Assembly: GCA_030691665.1 (NCBI GenBank)
Contig: JAUYDU010000183.1
Span: forward strand, 1-5,662
Source: Chloroflexota bacterium
Lineage (GTDB): Bacteria > Chloroflexota > Dehalococcoidia > SM23-28-2
Reading direction: 5' to 3'
Length of the DNA stretch: 5,662 bases
Part shown: positions 1 to 5,180 of the stretch, in pieces
How the letters are laid out: each line of letters begins with the position of its first letter
Position numbering within the stretch: position 1 is the first letter of the stretch
Made by a program: the position numbers and the translations under genes
The notes under the pieces: generated by a model
Told to the model about the DNA's origin: nothing
What the model saw: the letters and a program-made list of their open reading frames with translations, nothing else
Database searches by the model: none

Positions 1-267
1 GTGCCGCCGGAGCTCACCGCCGACCTGGGCGTCGCCGTGCGCCGCAACATCCGGCGCATCCTCAGCGATGCTGGGCCCCGCCTCGCCTCGGCGGGCACGG
101 ACTTGACGGCGCTGGTGACCCTCGGGCCTTACCAGTACGCAGACGCGGAGAACGTGTCCACCGCCCTGCGCGGCTTCGACCCCAGCCTATACACCGCCAT
201 CGATTTCATCTGCTTGGTCACCGACGGCCGCCTCAAACCCATCGTGGAGCCGGCGGCGTCCGTCTAG
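1..267 (+). CDS. C-terminal part of an unrecognised protein (5' end outside window)
   Basis: An open frame of 88 codons runs from the first base of the window to a TAG at 265-267. The GTG at position 1 is simply the first codon visible. No ribosome binding site can be seen, so the gene most likely begins upstream. The visible part looks like a soluble alpha/beta domain: an amphipathic helix rich in Arg and Leu (about residues 10-28), a hydrophobic strand around TALVTLGPYQY, and a second strand near the end (AIDFICLVTDGRLKPIVEP). There are no membrane segments, no Cys pairs and no motif I recognise. Codon use is strongly GC3-biased like the neighbouring genes, which supports a real coding region. 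It converges with the amidase gene across a repeat-filled gap. I give no function. Confidence 0.6.
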   Translation: MPPELTADLGVAVRRNIRRILSDAGPRLASAGTDLTALVTLGPYQYADAENVSTALRGFDPSLYTAIDFICLVTDGRLKPIVEPAASV

Positions 268-313
268 CTAGTGCCGACTGGCAAGGCTCCGATTTCCAGG
301 GAGTGTCCAAGAG

Positions 314-358
314 ACCCTTCGCTGCGCCTGCCTACCGGCAGGCAGGCTCAGGGTGACA
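314..358 (+). repeat. Dispersed repeat unit 1, split by a nested palindrome
   Basis: The outer parts read ACCCTTCGCTGCG (314-326) and CTCAGGGTGACA (347-358). Joined, they give the CTTCGCTNCGCTCAGGGTGACA type of repeat that, from memory, is scattered through many uncultivated bacterial genomes. Between the two halves sits a separate 20-nt block (327-346). With its flanking bases it forms an 8-bp stem, GCCTGCCT pairing with AGGCAGGC, around a 6-nt loop (326-347). The outer arms ACCCT (314-318) and AGGGT (350-354) can also pair. The unit lies inverted relative to the one at 370-396. Confidence 0.7.
326..347. repeat. Palindrome nested inside the dispersed repeat
   Basis: This 22-nt near-perfect inverted repeat has arms GCCTGCCT (326-333) and AGGCAGGC (340-347). 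It interrupts an otherwise recognisable dispersed repeat exactly in its loop. The position suggests a small palindromic element that inserted into, or coevolved with, the larger repeat. Confidence 0.65.
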
Positions 359-369
359 GAACGCCCCAC

Positions 370-396
370 TGTCATTCTGAGCGAAGCGAAGAATCT
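370..396 (-). repeat. Dispersed repeat unit 2, uninterrupted and inverted
   Basis: Read on the minus strand, this unit is a version of unit 1 without the insertion. It has arms ATTCT and AGAAT (plus-strand 390-394 and 374-378) around the same TCGCTTCGCTC core, followed by the same TGACA end. The two units face each other across an 11-nt spacer (359-369). Together they fill the gap between two convergent genes, where they could also act as a bidirectional transcription stop. Confidence 0.7.
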
Positions 397-417
397 GACT
401 TCGCACGCGGATTGCCA

Positions 418-921
418 TCACCGAGCACTAGTCCCCTCCAGCCACCGCCGCAACAGGGACAGGGCTGCCGTGGCCGAGCTCTCCTTGTTCTCCTCCCGCC
501 CGCCCTGCCAGACGTGCCGCTCGCAGATGAGGACGTCGGGCGCCGCCGCCAGGGCGACGTAGGTCGTCCCCACCGGCTTCTCGGCCGTGCCCCCCGTCGG
601 CCCAGCGATGCCGCTAACCGCCAGGGCCACGTCGGCTGCCAGGAGGCGGCGAGCGCCCTGGGCCATCGCCAGCGCTGCCGCCTCGCTCACCGCCCCCTCT
701 CGTTCCAGCACCTCCGCTGGCACGCCCAGGATCTTCTCCTTGACCGAATTGTGGTAGGCGATCACGCCTCCCAGAAAGGCAGCCGAGCTTCCCGTCACCT
801 GGGTGAGGCGATGGCCGATGAGCCCGCCCGTACACGATTCGGCCACCGCCAGTGTCCGGCCGCTCTCCACCAGCAGGCGAATGATCTCTTCCTCCAGCAA
901 CGACATCTCCCCGATCTGCAT
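418..921 (-). CDS. pncC: CinA C-terminal domain amidase, nicotinamide-nucleotide amidase (PncC type)
   Basis: This is a stand-alone CinA C-terminal domain protein of 167 residues, a normal length for the family. Known members deamidate nicotinamide mononucleotide to nicotinate mononucleotide in cytoplasmic pyridine-nucleotide recycling. The visible motifs are AESCTGG at 27-33 with the likely nucleophile Ser29, the AYHNSVKEKILGV block at 55-67 with Tyr56 and Lys61, and VSGIAGPTGG at 102-111 followed by KPVGTTYVA. The N-terminal molybdopterin-binding-like domain of full CinA is absent, so a role in competence is not implied. The start is uncertain. ATG at 921 has no Shine-Dalgarno sequence. ATG at 906 (MSLLEEEI) has GGGGAG directly against it, which is too close to be a normal site. 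A perfect TATAAT lies upstream on this strand at 984-989. The gene converges on the 1-267 gene and diverges from the oxidoreductase. Confidence 0.9.
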   Translation of the reverse strand: MQIGEMSLLEEEIIRLLVESGRTLAVAESCTGGLIGHRLTQVTGSSAAFLGGVIAYHNSVKEKILGVPAEVLEREGAVSEAAALAMAQGARRLLAADVALAVSGIAGPTGGTAEKPVGTTYVALAAAPDVLICERHVWQGGREENKESSATAALSLLRRWLEGTSAR

Positions 922-934
922 GGGGCGGGCAAGC

Positions 935-963
935 TTGGCCCTACTAGAGCGATGCGCTATGGT
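935..963 (+). promoter_or_regulatory. Candidate promoter of the LLM oxidoreductase
   Basis: TTGGCC (935-940) and TATGGT (958-963) are separated by 17 bp, and each matches 4 of 6 consensus sigma-70 bases. Transcription would begin near 970, about 30 nt before the ATG at 1001. The -35 overlaps a CAAGCTTG palindrome (930-937). The assignment rests on spacing and position only. Confidence 0.42.
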
Positions 964-983
964 AGAGATAACTGGTAGCCACC

Positions 984-989
984 ATTATA
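984..989 (-). promoter_or_regulatory. Candidate -10 element of pncC
   Basis: Read on the minus strand, this is a perfect TATAAT within CTATAATGG. It would start transcription near 977, with a leader of about 55-70 nt to the amidase start. No good -35 sequence is seen 16-18 bp upstream. The element faces the oxidoreductase promoter, so the two start sites would lie only a few bases apart. Confidence 0.38.
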
Positions 990-1000
990 GGGATGTGGGG

Positions 1001-2023
1001 ATGTCTAGACTATCGGTGGGGCTGTCCGGTAGCGACCCGGCGGAGATGATCGGCTGGGCGCAGAGAGCCGAGGCCGCCGGCTTCGATGCAATCTGGTCCT
1101 CCGAGATGACTGGCAACCCCTTCATCCCCCTGGCTGCCGTCGCCAGCCATACCCAACGCATCCAGCTAGGCACCTCCATCGCCCTGGCCTTCGTGCGCAG
1201 CCCCTGGGTCACCGCCCTCAGCGCCCTTGACCTCGACTTGCTCAGCGGCGGCCGCTTCATCCTCGGCCTGGGCACCGGCCTCAAGCGCCTGAACGAACGC
1301 TGGCACGGCGTGGCCTACGGCAGGCCCGCTCCCCACGTCAAGGAGTGCATCGAGGCCATCCGCCTGATTATGGAGAAAGCCCCCAGCGGCCAGCCCATCC
1401 GCTACTCGGGCCAGTACTACGATATCGACATCCAGGGTTGGTCGCGCTCCGCCAGTTCCGCTCGCGAGCGCATCCCCATCTACCTGGCCGGCCTGCGGGA
1501 GGGGATGGTGCGTACCGCCGCCGAGGTAGCCGACGGCTTCCTCGGGCACCCCATCTGTTCCCTTCAGTGGACCCGCCAGGTCATCCTCCCGGCCCTGGCC
1601 AAGGGCCTGGCGTCCTCCGCCAAAGGCGGACGCTCTCACCACGACTTCCACTTCTGTGCCGGCCTGTGCTGCGCCATCGACCGCGATGTGCGGCAGGCGC
1701 GGCGAGCCGCTGCCGGTAGCATCGCCTTCTACGCCACCGTCACCGCCTTCGAGCCGCTGTTCCTCAGCCACGGCTTCGAGACGGCCCTCCAGTCCATACA
1801 CCAGGCCTTCCTTCGGGGCGACACCCGGGCCATGCTCGACGCCGTGAGCGACGAGATGATCGAGGCTTTCGCAGCGGCCGGAACTGTCGATCAGGTCCGC
1901 AAGAAGGTGGCGCTGTACGGCGAAGTGGCCGATTCCATCGCCCTGAGCTGGCCCGAGCACTTTCTGCCGGCGGAGCAGGCTCAGGCCTATCGCGAGGCCG
2001 TCCTGGCGGTGTTTGGCCGCTAA
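1001..2023 (+). CDS. LLM-class (luciferase-like) F420-dependent oxidoreductase
   Basis: This 340-residue cytoplasmic TIM-barrel enzyme belongs to the bacterial luciferase-like superfamily. Family members use F420 or FMN to reduce or oxidise small organic substrates; the substrate here is unknown. Visible landmarks are the first barrel strand SVGLSGSD and the following helix AQRAEAAGFDAIWSSE (20-35), then IQLGTSIALAFVRSPWVTA (55-73), the conserved GGRFILGLGTG turn (83-93), a long helix from HVKECIEAIRLIM (112-124), IPIYLAGL (158-165) and AAEVADGFLGHP (173-184). The closing segment VDQVRKKVALY, then LSWPEHF, is typical of the F420 branch. Open frame extends upstream to 803, but I chose ATG 1001. 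It starts the barrel directly, follows a G-rich stretch, and the upstream residues are low-complexity sequence lying over pncC. The cofactor assignment is by family resemblance. The stop is TAA, and no terminator is evident before the next promoter 20 bp on. Confidence 0.88.
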   Translation: MSRLSVGLSGSDPAEMIGWAQRAEAAGFDAIWSSEMTGNPFIPLAAVASHTQRIQLGTSIALAFVRSPWVTALSALDLDLLSGGRFILGLGTGLKRLNERWHGVAYGRPAPHVKECIEAIRLIMEKAPSGQPIRYSGQYYDIDIQGWSRSASSARERIPIYLAGLREGMVRTAAEVADGFLGHPICSLQWTRQVILPALAKGLASSAKGGRSHHDFHFCAGLCCAIDRDVRQARRAAAGSIAFYATVTAFEPLFLSHGFETALQSIHQAFLRGDTRAMLDAVSDEMIEAFAAAGTVDQVRKKVALYGEVADSIALSWPEHFLPAEQAQAYREAVLAVFGR

Positions 2024-2042
2024 ATCGGACCCCCAAGCCAGG

Positions 2043-2071
2043 TTGTCAAGGGCCTCAGGCTGTGCTAATAT
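2043..2071 (+). promoter_or_regulatory. Strong sigma-70-type promoter of the zinc-ribbon gene
   Basis: TTGTCA (2043-2048), a 17-bp spacer and TAATAT (2066-2071), preceded by an extended -10 TG dinucleotide (2063-2064), form the best promoter match on the plus strand. Transcription would start near 2078, giving a leader of about 105 nt. A small inverted repeat GCCT-C-AGGC (2052-2060) sits inside the spacer and could be an operator. Confidence 0.6.
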
Positions 2072-2135
2072 GGCGGAAAAGGTTAACGTTGCGGCGTCGG
2101 CAGTCTCCAAGGGCAAAAGCCCCGAAATCACGAAT

Positions 2136-2185
2136 CGCTCGATGACCGAGGCTTAACCGAAACCAGACAAGGAGGTCATCGAGTG
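2136..2185 (+). promoter_or_regulatory. Leader hairpin that can hide the ribosome binding site and start codon
   Basis: CTCGATGACC (2138-2147) is perfectly complementary to GGTCATCGAG (2174-2183). One G-U and two further pairs extend the helix to 2135-2137 with 2184-2186. The downstream strand contains the last bases of the Shine-Dalgarno AAGGAGGT (2169-2176) and the whole GTG start codon (2183-2185). The loop is 26 nt. A competing helix, GGTTAA (2081-2086) with TTAACC (2153-2158), could be extended by TCGG (2097-2100) with CCGA (2146-2149), and it uses bases of the sequestering arm and loop. This geometry is typical of translational switches, but I recognise no known riboswitch class. Confidence 0.5.
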
Positions 2186-2497
2186 ACTTTCCAGGACAGA
2201 ACTCTCGTTTGCGCCGACTGCGGCGCCGAATTCACCTTCTCGGCGGCTGACCAGGAGTTCCACGCTGCCAGAGGCTATCAGGACCCTAAGCGTTGCCCCA
2301 CCTGTCGTCAGGCTCGGCGGGCTGAGCGCGGCGGTGGCGGGGGCTCCGGAGGGTCGCGCGGCGAGCGCGTCATGTACGACGCCGTTTGCAGTCAGTGCGG
2401 CGCTCAGACGCAGGTGCCCTTCGAGCCCAGGCTGGACAAGCCGGTCTACTGCGACGACTGCTTCAGCAAGCAGAGGGACAGCCGGCCCCGCTCGTAG
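2183..2497 (+). CDS. Small double zinc-ribbon protein (zf-trcl type plus CxxC-x17-CxxC type)
   Basis: This 104-residue soluble protein is built from two zinc ribbons. The first (about residues 5-48) has C10-x2-C13 and C38-x2-C41, with the DRTLVCADCGAEFTFS start and the RCPTCRQARR end typical of the probable zinc-ribbon family zf-trcl. A glycine/serine-rich linker (50-60) leads to a second ribbon with C69-x2-C72 and C90-x2-C93. These pairs are exactly 17 residues apart, matching the CxxC-x17-CxxC domain. All eight cysteines are intact. The basic tail may contact nucleic acid. The molecular role of such proteins is not established; metal-dependent RNA, DNA or ribosome association is a guess. 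The GTG start is set by an excellent Shine-Dalgarno AAGGAGGT six bases upstream. The gene is monocistronic, with its own strong promoter, a long foldable leader and a downstream palindrome. Confidence 0.88.
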   Translation: MTFQDRTLVCADCGAEFTFSAADQEFHAARGYQDPKRCPTCRQARRAERGGGGGSGGSRGERVMYDAVCSQCGAQTQVPFEPRLDKPVYCDDCFSKQRDSRPRS

Positions 2498-2507
2498 TAC
2501 GCGGGAG

Positions 2508-2533
2508 GGGCGCCCCGACCGGTCGGGGCGCCC
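2508..2533. terminator. 26-bp perfect palindrome, probable terminator and repeat element
   Basis: GGGCGCCCCGACC (2508-2520) is followed at once by its exact reverse complement (2521-2533), so there is no loop other than the innermost bases. GTACG and CGTAC flank it as outer arms (2497-2501 and 2533-2537). It begins 11 nt after the zinc-ribbon stop codon, where a terminator is expected. There is no T-tract, so intrinsic termination is uncertain. GC-rich palindromes of this type often recur as intergenic elements in Chloroflexota. Confidence 0.5.
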
Positions 2534-2556
2534 GTACCTGTCTACCCTCGATAGCT

Positions 2557-2599
2557 AGAGACAAGCTGCCGCGCCTGTGCAGCTTGGCCCTTAGTCTCT
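2557..2599. repeat. Imperfect inverted repeat upstream of the first CoA-transferase
   Basis: CAAGCTGC (2562-2569) pairs with GCAGCTTG (2579-2586) around a 9-nt loop. After an 8-nt one-sided bulge, AGAGA (2557-2561) pairs with TCTCT (2595-2599). It lies before the proposed transcription start, so it would act as DNA, for example an operator, or end transcription arriving from upstream. Confidence 0.45.
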
Positions 2600-2612
2600 G
2601 GCTCCTGATATC
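2584..2612 (+). promoter_or_regulatory. Weak candidate promoter of the first CoA-transferase
   Basis: TTGGCC (2584-2589) lies 17 bp before GATATC (2607-2612), or 19 bp before TATCAT (2609-2614). The -35 is embedded in AGCTTGGCCCT, which also occurs at the oxidoreductase -35 (932-942). The -10 is poor, so this is a guess supported mainly by the shared motif and by the distance of about 40 nt from the likely start of transcription to the ATG. Confidence 0.3.
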
Positions 2613-2657
2613 ATATCTTCAAAAGCCTGCCACCGTTTGACCCCGGGAGGATACACC

Positions 2658-3869
2658 ATGTCCGGGCCGCTGGAGGGAATCCGCGTCCTCGACCTCACCT
2701 GGGTGCTGGCCGGACCCTTCGCCAGCATGATCCTCTGCGACCTGGGCGCCGAGGTCATCAAGGTGGAGAGGCCGCCTCTGGGCGATGTGGCCCGCTACGT
2801 CGGCCCTTTCGTTGAGGGCGAAAGCGCCTACTTCTTCAGCATCAACCGTGGTAAGAAGAGCATCGGTCTCGACCTGAAGACCGAGCGCGGCAAGGAGCTC
2901 TTCCTGCGCCTGGCGGAGACCGCCGACGTGGTCATGGAGAACTTCACCCCCGGTACCATGGACAAGCTGCGCCTGGGCTACGACGTCCTCCGCCAGCGAA
3001 ACCCCCGCCTGATCTACGGCGCCACCTCTGGCTTCGGCCAGACCGGCCCCGACAGGCTCCGGCCGGCCCTGGACATCGTGGTGCAAGGCATGGGCGGCGT
3101 CATGAGCATCACCGGCGAGCCCGACGGGCCGCCCGTGCGCCCCGGCTTCTCCCTGGGCGACATCGCCGCCGGCCTCTACACCGCCATCGGCGTAGTCGCT
3201 GCGCTGCACGAGCGGGAGAAGAGCGGCTGGGGCCAAATGCTCGACATAAGCATGCTGGACTGTCAGGTCGCCATCCTGGAAAACGCCTTCGTCCGCTACT
3301 TCGCCACCGGCGAGATACCGAAGCCGATGGGCACCCGCCATCCTTCGGCTACGCCCTTCCAGGCCTTTCCCACCAGGGACGGCTGGCTGGTCATGGCCCT
3401 GAGCTGGGGAGTGGAGAACCAGTGGGAGCTCCTCTGCGCCACCATCGGCCGCCTCGACCTGATCGACGATCCCCGTTTCGATACGCCCGCCCTGCGCACC
3501 GAGCACCACGCCGAGCTGGAGCCGATCCTCAACGAGGCGCTGCGCCGGAAGAGCACGGCCGAGTGGCTCCAGGAGTTCGATGCCATCGGCCTGCCCTGCG
3601 GCCCCCTCACCAACATCGCCCAGGCTGCCGAGCATCCCCAGGTGCTGGCCCGTCAGATGCTGGTGGAGGTGGAGCACCCACGCATCGGCTCTCTCAAGGT
3701 GCCTGAGACGCCGGTCAAGCTATCGCGCACGGCAGGCGGGATCAAGGGGCCGCCACCGGCGCTGGGGCAGCACACCTACGAGGTGCTGTCGACGCTGCTG
3801 GGCCTCTCGGCGCAAGAGCTGGGAGAGCTGAAGGCGGCGGGCATAATCCTGGGCCAACACGAGCCGTAG
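2658..3869 (+). CDS. CaiB/BaiF family (class III) CoA-transferase, copy 1
   Basis: This 403-residue cytoplasmic enzyme has the full length usual for family III CoA-transferases, which move CoA between organic acids through an aspartyl-CoA thioester. The N-terminal Rossmann-like start is GIRVLDLTWVLAGPFAS (7-23), followed by LGAEVIKVE (29-37), NRGKKSIGLDLKT (63-75) and VMENFTPGTMDKLRLGY (92-108). The catalytic aspartate is most likely Asp168 in FSLGDIAAGLYTAIG. The C-terminal lobe carries the usual CGPLTNIAQAAEHPQVLARQM, then LGQHTYEVL. The loop residue that is Gln17 in formyl-CoA transferase appears as Leu17, so a formyl/oxalyl specificity is not implied. Substrates are unknown. ATG 2658 has GGGAGG seven bases upstream, which is better than the in-frame TTG at 2637. 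The gene stands alone, tail to tail with a second family member. Confidence 0.92.
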   Translation: MSGPLEGIRVLDLTWVLAGPFASMILCDLGAEVIKVERPPLGDVARYVGPFVEGESAYFFSINRGKKSIGLDLKTERGKELFLRLAETADVVMENFTPGTMDKLRLGYDVLRQRNPRLIYGATSGFGQTGPDRLRPALDIVVQGMGGVMSITGEPDGPPVRPGFSLGDIAAGLYTAIGVVAALHEREKSGWGQMLDISMLDCQVAILENAFVRYFATGEIPKPMGTRHPSATPFQAFPTRDGWLVMALSWGVENQWELLCATIGRLDLIDDPRFDTPALRTEHHAELEPILNEALRRKSTAEWLQEFDAIGLPCGPLTNIAQAAEHPQVLARQMLVEVEHPRIGSLKVPETPVKLSRTAGGIKGPPPALGQHTYEVLSTLLGLSAQELGELKAAGIILGQHEP

Positions 3870-3890
3870 GTCGCGGCCCCAGCCGCGACC
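3869..3890. terminator. Hairpin between convergent CoA-transferase genes, probable two-way terminator
   Basis: GGTCGCGGC (3869-3877) and GCCGCGACC (3882-3890) form a perfect 9-bp stem with loop CCCA. The stem starts on the last base of the upstream stop codon. The whole gap to the opposing stop codon is only 37 bp and ends in GGCCCCTAC. No T-tract is present on either strand, so a role as a terminator is inferred from position. Confidence 0.55.
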
Positions 3891-3906
3891 CACGTGAGGG
3901 TGGCCC

Positions 3907-5094
3907 CTACACTATCCCCTCTTCCCCCATCCGGACTATCTCCTGCGCGCCGTACCCCAGCCCCAACAGGATCTCCTGCGTGTGCTGGCCCAGAGACGGC
4001 TCCGCCCCGGCGATGGCGGCGGGCGTCTCGCTGAAGGCGATGGGCGTACCCACGACCCGGATGGAGCCCAGTTGGGGGTGCTCCAGAGGCACAATGTAGT
4101 CGTTGGCGATCACTTGAGGCTCGTTCACCACCTGCTCATAGTTGTACACAGGGCCGCACAGGGCGTCCGCTGGCTCCAGGGCCTCCAGCCACTCGGCGGT
4201 GCTTCTGGTGGGAAACACCTCGTCCAGGATGGCGAAGAGCTCAGCCCGGTTCTTCACCCGGCCGCGAGTGGTCTCGAAGCGAGGGTCGTGCGCCAGTTCC
4301 TCCCGGCCGATGGCGGCACAGAAGCCAGACCAGCGGCCTTCGTCGACGCCGCCCAGGACGAGGTGGCCGTCGGCGGTGCGAAACACCTGCCAGATGAGAG
4401 GCAATTGCTGGTGCCCACGTCCGGCTCTCGGCGGCAGTTCGCCGGTCATCAGGTAGTAGGTCAGCTCCCAGGACTGAGCCGCCACCATGCTCCCCAGAAG
4501 CGATACGTCCACCTGCTGCCCCAGGCCGCTGCGCTCCCGCACTAGAAGGGAAGTGATGATCCCCAGAGCGAAGGTGACGGCCCCGATGTGATCGGCGATG
4601 GTCACACCGGCTGGCAGCGGGTAGCCATCGTCGTGGCCCGTAACGCTCATCAGGCCGCTCATGGCCTGAGCCACGATGTCGTTGCCCGCCATCGTCCGCT
4701 TGGGCCCGGCCTTGCCGAAGGCGGAGGCATAGGCGTAGATGATGCGGGGGTTGTGGCTCCGTATCGTCTCGTAGTCCAGGCCCAGCTTCTCGGTGACCCC
4801 CGGCTGGAAGTTGTGCACGCACACGTCGCAGCCAGAGGCCAGCTTGTAGACGATCTCCTGGCCCTTGGGCGTCTTCAGGTTGGCGGTGAGGCTCTTCTTG
4901 CCGCGGTTCATCGCCAGAAAGAAGGCGCTGATGCCCGTACGCCGGTCCTTGCCCAGGATGCGGCCGAGTTCGCCCTGCCCCGGCGGCTCCACCTTGATGA
5001 CCTCGGCCCCCATGTCCGCCAGGAGCAGCGTGGCGTAGGCCCCCTGCTGGGCTATGGTGAAGTCGAGGATCTTGATCCCTTCTAGCGGTCGCAT
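3907..5094 (-). CDS. CaiB/BaiF family (class III) CoA-transferase, copy 2
   Basis: This 395-residue enzyme is homologous to the 2658-3869 product but clearly diverged from it, so this is not a recent duplication. Landmarks are GIKILDFTIAQQGAYAT (6-22), MGAEVIKVEPPGQGELGR (28-45), NRGKKSLTANLKT (63-75), VHNFQPGVTEKLGLDY (93-108) and the likely catalytic Asp168 in GVTIADHIGA. The C-terminal lobe shows STAEWLEALEPADALCGPVYNYEQVVNEPQV and the closing LGQHTQEIL. It keeps a Gln (Gln16) at the place of formyl-CoA transferase Gln17, where copy 1 has Leu; the two proteins therefore probably use different acids. I chose ATG 5092-5094, which gives the family's usual MxPLEGI start and has a GGGGGAG upstream. 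The in-frame ATG at 5125-5127 has no ribosome site and lies upstream of the predicted transcription start. Confidence 0.92.
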   Translation of the reverse strand: MRPLEGIKILDFTIAQQGAYATLLLADMGAEVIKVEPPGQGELGRILGKDRRTGISAFFLAMNRGKKSLTANLKTPKGQEIVYKLASGCDVCVHNFQPGVTEKLGLDYETIRSHNPRIIYAYASAFGKAGPKRTMAGNDIVAQAMSGLMSVTGHDDGYPLPAGVTIADHIGAVTFALGIITSLLVRERSGLGQQVDVSLLGSMVAAQSWELTYYLMTGELPPRAGRGHQQLPLIWQVFRTADGHLVLGGVDEGRWSGFCAAIGREELAHDPRFETTRGRVKNRAELFAILDEVFPTRSTAEWLEALEPADALCGPVYNYEQVVNEPQVIANDYIVPLEHPQLGSIRVVGTPIAFSETPAAIAGAEPSLGQHTQEILLGLGYGAQEIVRMGEEGIV

Positions 5095-5119
5095 CTTCTC
5101 CCCCTTGTGCCTAGCGTCG

Positions 5120-5180
5120 ATAGGCATAAACTAGCCAGGCGGGATCGCCGTGTCAATCTCACATAGGCATTCGCTATCGA
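5120..5180. repeat. Short direct and inverted repeats bracketing the CoA-transferase promoter
   Basis: ATAGGCAT occurs at 5120-5127 and 5163-5170, a 43-bp period of about four helix turns. An inverted pair TCGATAG (5117-5123) and CTATCGA (5174-5180) encloses the same region. One copy lies at the transcription start and the other just upstream of the -35, so a repressor binding both and looping the DNA is possible. The repeats are short and could be chance. Confidence 0.3.
5128..5156 (-). promoter_or_regulatory. Promoter of the second CoA-transferase
   Basis: Read on the minus strand, a perfect TTGACA (5151-5156) is followed after 17 bp by TAGTTT (5128-5133), which keeps the three most conserved -10 bases. 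Transcription would start near 5121 and give a leader of about 27 nt to the ATG at 5094. Two copies of ATAGGCAT (5120-5127 and 5163-5170) bracket it. Confidence 0.6.

Noticed and set aside
314..396. CRISPR array or insertion-sequence ends.
   Set aside because: There are only two units in inverted orientation, with no regular spacers and no transposase; dispersed intergenic repeats explain it better.
271..978. Plus-strand 235-codon open frame across the repeats and pncC.
   Set aside because: Its start is translated repeat DNA and the rest lies antisense to the well-supported amidase; the protein is low-complexity Arg/Pro/His-rich.
803..1000. Upstream extension of the oxidoreductase frame.
   Set aside because: It overlaps pncC on the other strand, has no family similarity, and would begin before the proposed promoter; the barrel starts right at ATG 1001.
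1166..2131. Long minus-strand open frame (321 codons) opposite the oxidoreductase.
   Set aside because: It is a Gly/Ala/Val-rich shadow frame caused by high GC at third positions, with no recognisable domain or start signals.
2557..2599. T-box or other known riboswitch before the first CoA-transferase.
   Set aside because: No T-box sequence or known aptamer core is visible, and the inverted repeat lies upstream of the likely transcription start.
2619..3677. Long minus-strand open frame (352 codons) opposite the first CoA-transferase.
   Set aside because: It is an antisense shadow of a clearly conserved gene, with biased composition and no family motif.
3982..5085. Plus-strand open frames opposite the second CoA-transferase.
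   Set aside because: They are mirror-image artefacts of the GC-rich coding strand; the minus-strand protein carries all the CoA-transferase motifs.
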